From positions 1-11,443 of the forward strand of contig JBEVVH010000113.1 in the NCBI GenBank assembly GCA_040507245.1: a stretch of DNA of 11,443 bases, in the 5' to 3' direction. Below the pieces are notes generated by a model. The model did no database searches. It saw nothing but the letters and a program-made list of their open reading frames with translations, and had not been told where the DNA came from. The translations under genes and the position numbers were made by a program. The DNA is from Thiodiazotropha sp040507245 (GTDB taxonomy: Bacteria; Pseudomonadota; Gammaproteobacteria; Chromatiales; Chromatiaceae). Each line of letters starts with the position of its first letter. Positions within the stretch are counted from its first letter, which is position 1. This document shows, piece by piece, positions 5,968 through 11,443 of the stretch.

Positions 5968-6003
5968 TGATCCCGGGTTCCACTTCGTTTCACCCGGGCT
6001 ACA
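5968..6003 (-). repeat. REP-like palindrome downstream of potD
   Basis: CCCGGGT (5972-5978) pairs with ACCCGGG (5992-5998) around a loop containing CACTTCGTTT. On the minus strand it reads TGTAGCCCGGGTGAAACGAA followed by the matching arm, a form very like the GTAGCCCGGATG-type palindromic repeats scattered between genes in many gammaproteobacteria. It lies about 40 bases after the potD stop and could stabilise or end the pot transcript. Confidence 0.5.
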
Positions 6004-6040
6004 CTTCTTATCCCGTATATCAGAAGGGACAGCCAAAGGT

Positions 6041-7075
6041 TCACATCCCGGATTTGAGTTTTTCCCAGTAGCCATTCATCAGAGTGGTGGCCTGTTCACC
6101 GATATCCTTCTGGAACTCTCCCGCGCGAATGATTTTAGCGGACGGGAATATCACGGGGTCGTTGGCGATCGACTCGTCGAGCATGCCCCGGGCGGTCAGG
6201 TTGGGCGTGGCATAGCCGATCTCCTCCACGGTCAGCTTGGCAATCTCCGGACGCAGCATGTAGTCGATGAACTTGTGGGCGTTGTCCACGTTCTCCGCCC
6301 CAGCGGGAATCACGAAGCTGTCGATCCAGAATGCCGCGCCCTCCTTGGGGTAGACATACACCAGATCCTCCATCTCCTCCTGGGCCATGGAGACTTCACC
6401 GCTCCAGATCATCCCCAGGTTCACATCCCCGGCGAGGAACGGCTCACGCGGTGCGTCGGCGTTGAACACCAGCACGTTGGGCATCAATTCGGTGAGTTTT
6501 TCATAGGCTTTCCTGATCTCCTCCGCGTTCTGGGTGTTGGTTGAATAACCCAGCACCTTGAGCGCCATGTGGAATACCTCGCGCACATCGTCAGTCAGCA
6601 GCAACTGGCCTTTCCACTTGGGATCCCATAGATCGCTCCAACGGGTGATGGTGGCGGGATCGATGGCAGCGGCGTTCACCCCGATGCCGGTGCTGCCCCA
6701 CAGATAGGGAATACTGTACTGATTGCCCGGATCGTAGGGCTTGTCGAGCATGTCCGGATCCAGGTGCTTGTAGTTGCTCAATTTCGTTTGGTCGATCGGC
6801 TGCAGCAGTCCCTCATCGCGCATCTTGGACACCAGGTAGGTCGAGGGCACCACCACATCGTAACCCTTACCCTTCTGCAACTGCAGCTTGGCGTACATGG
6901 TTTCGTTGTTCTCGAAGGTGGCGTACTGCACCTCGATACCGGTCTCTTCGGTGAAGGCATCGACCACACCTTCCGGGATGTACTCCGCCCAATTGTATAC
7001 CACGACCTTCCCCCCGGCCTGGACAGCGCCGCTGAAGACAATAAGACCGAGCAACAGGAACAGATGACGTTTCAT
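6041..7075 (-). CDS. potD: PotD, periplasmic spermidine/putrescine-binding protein
   Basis: PotD binds polyamines in the periplasm and feeds the PotABC importer. The 344-residue precursor has a signal peptide ending AVQA (cleavage near residue 20). Positions equivalent to the E. coli PotD polyamine-binding residues are nearly all kept: Trp29 and Tyr32 in NWAEY, Ser78 and Tyr80 in PSTY, Asp163 and Glu166 in TDDVREVF, Trp224 in GMIWSG, Trp250 and Asp252 in FWIDS, Tyr288 in IGYATPN and Gln322 in GEFQKD. The Thr of the E. coli NWTEY motif is Ala here. These equivalences come from memory of the E. coli structure, and preference for spermidine over putrescine is inferred. The ATG overlaps the potC stop by four bases, with AAGGA ten bases upstream. 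It is the last gene of the operon. Confidence 0.92.
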   Translation of the reverse strand: MKRHLFLLLGLIVFSGAVQAGGKVVVYNWAEYIPEGVVDAFTEETGIEVQYATFENNETMYAKLQLQKGKGYDVVVPSTYLVSKMRDEGLLQPIDQTKLSNYKHLDPDMLDKPYDPGNQYSIPYLWGSTGIGVNAAAIDPATITRWSDLWDPKWKGQLLLTDDVREVFHMALKVLGYSTNTQNAEEIRKAYEKLTELMPNVLVFNADAPREPFLAGDVNLGMIWSGEVSMAQEEMEDLVYVYPKEGAAFWIDSFVIPAGAENVDNAHKFIDYMLRPEIAKLTVEEIGYATPNLTARGMLDESIANDPVIFPSAKIIRAGEFQKDIGEQATTLMNGYWEKLKSGM

Positions 7076-7845
7076 GACTGCGGATTCCTTCTATGAGTTA
7101 GGACGCTGACGATTGTAACCAACACCAGGGAAAGTGCCAGCAGCAACGTGGCCAGCACATTGACTTCGGGGGAGATGCCCACCTTGACCATGGAGTAGAC
7201 CCGTACCGGGAGGATCTCGTAGTCCGAACCGGTGACGAACGAGCTGATGATCACGTCGTCCAGAGACAGGGTGAAACTCAACAGCCAGCCGGAGAGGATG
7301 GCGGGGGTGACCAGCGGCAGGATTATCCAGCGGAAGGTGCGCCACTCCCCGGCACCCAGGTCCTGGGCGGCCTCCAGCAGGTTCGGATCGAAGTCGCGGA
7401 ACTGGGCGAACACGGTGATCACCACGAAAGGCAGGCAGAAGGTGATATGGGCGATCAACAGCGACCAGAATCCCAGCTGGATACCCAGGGCGATGAAGAT
7501 CACCAGGAAGGTGATTGCCAGGACGATATCCGGCGACATCATCACCACGAACAACAGGCCGCTGGCGGTGCCCTTTAGGACGAAGCGGTAGCGGTACAGG
7601 GCGAGCGCCATCAGGGTGCCGATCAGGGTGGCTGCGGTGGCGGCCAGCAGGGCGATGGTCAGGGAGTGAATGAAGGCCTGCATCAGGGCCTCGTTCTGCA
7701 ACAGCTTGGCGTACCACTTGAGGGAGAAGCCCATCCACTGGTGCCCGTACTTGGAGGCATTGAACGAATTACCCACCAGCACCAGGATCGGCAGGTAGAG
7801 ATAGGCGAACACCAGCCCCAGGATGCCCCATTTAAAGAGCCTCAT
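7072..7845 (-). CDS. potC: PotC, spermidine/putrescine ABC transporter permease
   Basis: PotC is one of the two inner-membrane permeases of the polyamine importer and pairs with PotB. The 257-residue protein has about six hydrophobic segments, beginning at residues 8-25 (LGLVFAYLYLPILVLVGNSF is characteristic) and including 60-82, 96-120, 126-148, 175-195 and the C-terminal 230-248. The coupling loop EAAQDLGAGEWRTFRWIILP (158-177) contacts PotA. GSDYEILPVRVYSMVKVGISPEVNALATLL-like C-terminal sequence is typical of PotC, with Val in place of Ala after the Asn. The start overlaps the potB coding end by 14 bases and has a good GGAGGG ribosome site (7853-7858). Confidence 0.92.
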   Translation of the reverse strand: MRLFKWGILGLVFAYLYLPILVLVGNSFNASKYGHQWMGFSLKWYAKLLQNEALMQAFIHSLTIALLAATAATLIGTLMALALYRYRFVLKGTASGLLFVVMMSPDIVLAITFLVIFIALGIQLGFWSLLIAHITFCLPFVVITVFAQFRDFDPNLLEAAQDLGAGEWRTFRWIILPLVTPAILSGWLLSFTLSLDDVIISSFVTGSDYEILPVRVYSMVKVGISPEVNVLATLLLALSLVLVTIVSVLTHRRNPQS

Positions 7846-8689
7846 CGTGAAGCCCTCCCTTACGCTGGATACGCCGGTTCGCCAGGTAGTAGAGATACAG
7901 CAGCAAGGCCATGATCAGAATCAGCCCGACACTGATCGCGGATCCGAACGGCCAGTCCCGGGTCAACAGAAACTGGTTCTTGATGACATTGCCGATCAGC
8001 AGGTTCTTCGCCCCGCCCAGCAGGTCGCTGACATAGAACATCCCCATGGCCGGAAGAAACACGATCAGGCAGCCCGCCACCACCCCCGGCATGGTCAGGG
8101 GCAACACCACGTGAACGAAGCGCTGCCAGCGCTTCGCGCCCAGGTCGTGGGCCGCCTCCAGCAGGTTCTTGTCGAGTTTGTCGAAACTGGCGATCAGGGG
8201 CAGCACCAGGAACGGTAACAGAATGTAGACCAGGCCGAAGATTACCGCGAATTCGGTGTAGAGCAGCTGCAGCGGACGCTCCACCAGACCGGTGGCCAGC
8301 AGCAGGCTGTTGATCAGGCCTTTGCTCCCGAGGATCAACTTGATCGCATAGGTGCGGATCAGGCTGTTGGTCCAGAACGGCACCACCATCATGAAGAGCA
8401 TGAAATTGCGCCACCCCGGGGACATCCGCGCCACCAGGTAGGCAAACGGATAACCCAGTAGCAGACAGATCAGCGTGGTCACCCCGGAGAGCCACAGACT
8501 GTGCCAGAACACCCCGGCGTAGATCGGCGCCCACAGGCGCTGGTAACTCTCCAGGGTGAAGGGATAGACCGCCAGGTGACTGGTGTCGGCGCTGAGCAGA
8601 CTGGTCAGCACCACCAGCAGGTGGGGCAGCAGCACGAACAGTCCGAGCCAACCCAGGGTGAGCAGAATGACCAGACGTCTGAAATTCAT
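7832..8689 (-). CDS. potB: PotB, spermidine/putrescine ABC transporter permease
   Basis: PotB is the partner permease of PotC. The 285-residue protein starts MNFRRLVILLTLGWLGLFVL and has six predicted membrane helices, roughly at residues 8-30, 62-85, 96-118, 145-168, 202-224 and 255-275. RNFMLFMMVVPFWTNSLIRT (95-114) is a strong PotB signature, and the coupling loop EAAHDLGAKRWQRFVHVVLP lies at 178-197. An in-frame extension upstream to 8737 exists, but the ATG at 8689 overlaps the potA stop as ATGA and begins the expected N-terminus, so it was chosen. The ribosome site is weak (GAGA just upstream), consistent with coupled translation. Confidence 0.92.
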   Translation of the reverse strand: MNFRRLVILLTLGWLGLFVLLPHLLVVLTSLLSADTSHLAVYPFTLESYQRLWAPIYAGVFWHSLWLSGVTTLICLLLGYPFAYLVARMSPGWRNFMLFMMVVPFWTNSLIRTYAIKLILGSKGLINSLLLATGLVERPLQLLYTEFAVIFGLVYILLPFLVLPLIASFDKLDKNLLEAAHDLGAKRWQRFVHVVLPLTMPGVVAGCLIVFLPAMGMFYVSDLLGGAKNLLIGNVIKNQFLLTRDWPFGSAISVGLILIMALLLYLYYLANRRIQRKGGLHDEAL

Positions 8690-9786
8690 GTCTCGGCCGT
8701 TATTACGTGTTCCCAACCCGGCACCCAGTCGACCCACACCCGTTGGCCGATGGTGTAGTCGAAGTCGGAATCATCCTCGTTGAAATACTCGTGGGCGGTA
8801 AGGTGCAGACCGTTGTCCAGCGCGATCAGGGAGTCGAGGGTCTGTCCGGTGTAGTTGCGTTCCAGGACCCGGCCGATGAATCCGCTTCGATCGCTGGGGG
8901 CATCCTCGATGTACTCGATGCGCAGATCCTCCGGACGCAACAGCACATGCACCCTATCCCCCACCTCGAAGCGGACATTCGACCGGATCTGCTTGCTCAC
9001 CCCCTGCATCTCAGCCAGGTAGTTCAGATCACCCAGGTCCTGGCTGATCTGCGCATCGAACACGTTGATCTCGCCAATGAAGCGGGCCACATAGAGATTG
9101 CGCGGGGATTCATAGACCTCCCGGGGGGTGCCTATCTGCTGCGGATTGCCATTGTACAGCACCAGCAGACGATCGGACAGGGAGAGCGCCTCTTCCTGAT
9201 CGTGGGTGACATAGATGAAGGTGACGCCAAGCCGCCGTTGTAACTGTTTCAGCTCGATGCGCATCTGCTGGCGCAGCTTCAGATCAAGGGCACTGAGGCT
9301 CTCGTCGAGCAACAGCAGCTTGGGCCGGTTGACCACCGCCCGGGCGATCGCCACACGCTGTTTCTGCCCGCCGGAAAGTTGATGGGGTCTGCGGGTCGCC
9401 AGCTCCCCGAGGCGCACAATCTCAAGCGCCTCGGTGACCCGATCACGGATCTCCGCCTTGTCCATGCCGGCCATGCGCAGGCCGAACGACACATTGTCAA
9501 ACACCGTCATATGGGGAAACAGGGCGTAGCTCTGAAACACGGTGTTCACCGGTCGACGTTCCGCGGGCAAGGCCGTCACATCGACCCCGTTGAGTATCAC
9601 CTGTCCCGAATCGGGCCGGTCGAAACCGGCGATCAATCGCAGCAGGGTGGTCTTGCCGCATCCCGAAGGACCCAGCAGGGTGAAAAATTCCCCATCACCC
9701 ACACTCAGGTTGAAGTCGGTAAGGATTTCCTGGGTATCGAAACGTTTGCTGATACCGGAAAGTTCGAGAATCGCAGTTTTACTCAA
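8686..9786 (-). CDS. potA: PotA, polyamine ABC transporter ATP-binding protein
   Basis: PotA is the ATPase of the polyamine importer. The 366-residue protein has Walker A GPSGCGKT (39-46), Q-loop TVFQSYALFPHMTV near Gln85, signature LSGGQKQR (137-144), Walker B LLLLDE (157-162) followed by SLSALD, and switch His195 in VTHD. The DES in place of the more common DEP after Walker B is normal for PotA. The C-terminal TOBE-type regulatory region includes VHVLLRPEDLRIEYI and ends in the PotA-like EYFNEDDSDFDYTIGQRVWV stretch. The only good start is TTG at 9786: no in-frame ATG was found upstream, the N-terminal SKTAILELSGISKRF fits the family, and AGGGGG lies a few bases ahead. It is the first gene of the potABCD operon. 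Confidence 0.93.
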   Translation of the reverse strand: MSKTAILELSGISKRFDTQEILTDFNLSVGDGEFFTLLGPSGCGKTTLLRLIAGFDRPDSGQVILNGVDVTALPAERRPVNTVFQSYALFPHMTVFDNVSFGLRMAGMDKAEIRDRVTEALEIVRLGELATRRPHQLSGGQKQRVAIARAVVNRPKLLLLDESLSALDLKLRQQMRIELKQLQRRLGVTFIYVTHDQEEALSLSDRLLVLYNGNPQQIGTPREVYESPRNLYVARFIGEINVFDAQISQDLGDLNYLAEMQGVSKQIRSNVRFEVGDRVHVLLRPEDLRIEYIEDAPSDRSGFIGRVLERNYTGQTLDSLIALDNGLHLTAHEYFNEDDSDFDYTIGQRVWVDWVPGWEHVITAET

Positions 9787-10012
9787 ACGCCCCCCTGGGA
9801 ATACGTGAGGATATGCGTATACGCGGATACCCGCGACAGTTTATTGAACACGGGACTCCGCGTCATCCCTATCCTGAACGGCAAATCGATTTCAGTCATC
9901 CGCTCCTCGCACTAGGGTTATCCCGAGTATCGGAGATACTTCATACAGCCTAGTATCCTGGGTCGCGTTCAGGTAAGAGCCGCTACAGAAATCCATTGAA
10001 TCAAGGAAAGCC
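9787..10012. promoter_or_regulatory. Divergent control region between potA and the lipoprotein gene
   Basis: Both flanking genes start outward from here, so it should contain both promoters. Palindromes near potA include GCGTATACGC (9815-9824) and CGCGG-ATAC-CCGCG (9822-9835). Nearer the lipoprotein gene, AGTATC (9926-9931) pairs with GATACT (9935-9940), and AGTATC recurs at 9952-9957, partly overlapping a weak TAGTAT -10-like hexamer (9951-9956). I could not find a convincing -35 box on either strand. Confidence 0.35.
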
Positions 10013-11038
10013 ATGAATATACGGATATGCAAACAACCCTCGATATTTCTCGTTGTCGCTGTGATGCTGGCCCTGGTGGGATGCGGTGGAGGCGGCGGTG
10101 ATAATGACACACCGTCCAACAGTAACACCGATGATTCCTCCGACCCCGTAACCGACACAGACATGTCGATCAGCGCCAGCATCTGGATGACCACACTGTG
10201 CAAACAGGACAATCTGGGCGTCTACTTTCTCAGCCTGTTTCAATTCACATCGGACGGCCAGGTGTTAATGGGCTACCAGGACTTTCAGGACAGCAGCTGC
10301 AGCACCCGCGCGAGCACCCAGCTGCTACCCTCTGAAAATAGCGGATCCTACACGGTACTGGGTTCCGAGACCCTCCAGGATGGCACCCCCGGCCACAGGA
10401 TCAACGCCACCATCGATGGCAAAACCAATGACGCCTACTTCGCCATCACCACGGAAAACAAACTGTGTTTTTCACCGAATCTGGTGCTGCAGACGGTTGA
10501 TACGGTATTCGTTGGGAATCCGACACCCGAACTGGACTATCAGAATTGCCTGAATGTCCACAGCCCTGTGGACAACTCCAGTCCCGATCCGGCCCCCAAT
10601 CCGAACCCGACACCCGACCCTGATCCGGCTGATCAACTCATCGGTGTGGAAGGCACGGTATGGATGACATCCAATTGCATCGACTACGGTACATTTTTTG
10701 CCAAAGTCCTCTACCAATTCGCAGGCAATGAACTCACAGCAGCTCGAATGGATTACGACAATGCGAGTTGTCAGGGAGATGGTTTATCTACGGGCTTCAG
10801 CCGATTAAACCCCTCGATCTATTACACCGATCTTGGCAGTACGACTCTACCTGATGGCACACAGGGTTACGGCCTACGATTGACCAACGGATCAGACTAC
10901 AAGAACGGCTACTATGTATTTGAAGAACAGAGCCGCATGTGCACCTCCTACATCTTCGGTTTCTCCAGTGTCGACGATTCAAACATGTCAACAGATATCG
11001 ACTACACAAACTGCCTGATCCGGACGAACCTTCAGTGA
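10013..11038 (+). CDS. Predicted lipoprotein with two homologous four-Cys domains
   Basis: I do not recognise the family. The 341-residue protein starts MNIRICKQPS, with a hydrophobic signal and lipobox LVGC (21-24); Cys24 would be lipidated, followed by a Gly run and a Ser/Asp/Thr-rich spacer to about residue 50. Domain A (about 54-181) and domain B (about 212-336) are clearly duplicated: both begin with (I/V)WMT and share YxxLGSxTLxDGTxG and DYxNCL blocks. Each has four cysteines in matching order (63, 96, 152, 179; and 222, 253, 310, 334), suggesting two disulfides per domain. They are joined by a Pro/Asp/Asn-rich linker (190-206). An envelope location is inferred; the anchoring membrane is uncertain. 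The AGGA site at 10004-10007 supports the start. It is divergent from potA, with no evident functional link. Confidence 0.75.
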   Translation: MNIRICKQPSIFLVVAVMLALVGCGGGGGDNDTPSNSNTDDSSDPVTDTDMSISASIWMTTLCKQDNLGVYFLSLFQFTSDGQVLMGYQDFQDSSCSTRASTQLLPSENSGSYTVLGSETLQDGTPGHRINATIDGKTNDAYFAITTENKLCFSPNLVLQTVDTVFVGNPTPELDYQNCLNVHSPVDNSSPDPAPNPNPTPDPDPADQLIGVEGTVWMTSNCIDYGTFFAKVLYQFAGNELTAARMDYDNASCQGDGLSTGFSRLNPSIYYTDLGSTTLPDGTQGYGLRLTNGSDYKNGYYVFEEQSRMCTSYIFGFSSVDDSNMSTDIDYTNCLIRTNLQ

Positions 11039-11073
11039 ATTCTTGATTGAACAGGTGCCAGTAAAGGCTCACG

Positions 11074-11106
11074 AACCCTCCTCTACCCAGTGGGTAGAGG
11101 AGGGTT
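11074..11106. terminator. Long perfect hairpin after the lipoprotein gene
   Basis: Sixteen bases (11074-11089) are the exact reverse complement of 11091-11106, leaving one central base, so a tight hairpin with GC-rich arms forms 35 bases after the lipoprotein stop. Only a short T-rich stretch (GCTT) follows. It sits between two convergent genes and probably ends transcription from one or both sides. Confidence 0.6.
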
Positions 11107-11166
11107 GCTTCACAGTTGGACTGTAGTGGTCTGGTTGCCGCAAATTCTCCCGGACCTTGCAGGCTG

Positions 11167-11354
11167 TTAGTTCAGGTAGACGGCTCCAGCGCGGATGGAT
11201 GACGCTTCATCCTGATTCCACGAATCCCCGGAATTCTCCAGCGGCGCCCCCACGACCCGCGTCACACCACGATCCGAGTGACTCAAATCATAGCCGAACC
11301 CATCGTTGTCCCGGATCTCTGGACAGGGTTGCACATCACAGGCAGATGCGAAGG
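11167..11354 (-). pseudogene. FG-GAP/beta-propeller protein fragment, 5'-truncated by the repeat
   Basis: On the minus strand this reads to a TAA at 11167 and contains DGFGYDLSHSDRGVTRVVGAP followed by a Ser/Asn-rich stretch and AGAVYLN. FGY-x7-x-VVGAP and GAVY are the hallmarks of FG-GAP/integrin-like propeller repeats found in secreted or surface proteins. About 62 codons remain, roughly one repeat. Upstream, the reading frame passes without a stop into the 89-bp repeat at 11355 and stays open to the window edge, so the natural N-terminal part is missing. A GTG or TTG inside the repeat could in principle start a short chimeric product. It is most likely a broken gene whose front was removed or displaced by the element. 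Confidence 0.5.
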
Positions 11355-11443
11355 TCAAGCGAGTCTTCGATCTCATGAAAGATTTTGGGACATCCAAGTC
11401 CACCAAAATCGATTCGATCTTTGACAGCCTATTAGTGCCCCGG
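11355..11443 (-). repeat. Right copy of the 89-bp perfect inverted repeat
   Basis: Exact reverse complement of 202-290, running to the last base of the window, so its outer extent is unknown. Its inner boundary (11354/11355) coincides with the break in the FG-GAP fragment. In both copies the element lies outside and the broken gene inside, so the window carries the same element end twice in opposite orientation. Confidence 0.85.

Noticed and set aside
5936..6544. 202-codon plus-strand frame after modC
   Set aside because: It covers the repeat-bearing gap and then the antisense of potD; no motif, and PotD binding residues are clear on the other strand.
9307..9312. Possible defect in the PotA Walker B region (DES instead of DEP)
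   Set aside because: DES followed by LSALD is also what E. coli PotA has, so this is normal for the family.
291..11354. A mobile cargo island encoding a new defence or metabolic system
   Set aside because: The genes between the repeats are two standard importers, a regulator and two orphans; the flanking broken genes fit insertion of repeat elements as well as cargo capture, and there is no transposase, integrase or defence gene.

Overview
The window reads like gammaproteobacterial chromosomal DNA. It is fairly GC-rich, with compact overlapping operons, ModE/ModA/PotA-type proteins close to those of gammaproteobacteria, and an ExeA/MshM-type ATPase. A purple-sulfur or sulfur-oxidising (Chromatiales-like) host would fit, but that is an impression from protein style, not a measured placement.

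Layout. The two edges carry the same 89-base sequence in opposite orientation (202-290 and 11355-11443). Each copy abuts a broken gene: on the left an ExeA/MshM-like AAA+ ATPase cut off at the start of its predicted membrane helix (minus strand, 221-1147), on the right a fragment of an FG-GAP/beta-propeller type protein (minus strand, 11167-11354). The bases outside the left copy (1-201) contain several stem-loops and no recognisable gene. The edges are best read as the same end of a mobile or repetitive element present twice.

Between them lie two complete ABC import systems facing each other. On the plus strand are a 66-residue Cys/His-rich orphan (1578-1778), then modE (2198-3001), modA (3097-3843), modB (4051-4728) and modC (4725-5798). 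This is a regulator plus a full molybdate importer. A palindromic cluster just upstream of modE looks like a ModE operator, and a foldback repeat of roughly 165 bases separates modA from modB. On the minus strand, reading from 9786 down to 6041, are potA, potB, potC and potD, a full spermidine/putrescine importer with overlapping start/stop codons throughout. The convergent modC-potD gap holds two unrelated palindromic repeats, one of which may act as a transcription end for one or both operons.

Divergent from potA is a predicted lipoprotein (10013-11038) built of two homologous domains, each with four matching cysteines. I do not recognise its family. A 16-bp perfect-stem hairpin follows it.

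How the genes work together. ModA binds molybdate in the periplasm, ModB/ModC import it, and ModE senses the internal level and probably controls the unit. PotD/PotB/PotC/PotA do the equivalent job for polyamines. Nothing in the window links the two systems beyond adjacency. I found no tRNA, rRNA, CRISPR array or intact transposase. The least explained parts are the edge repeat and its broken genes, the duplicated-domain lipoprotein, and the small Cys-rich protein.
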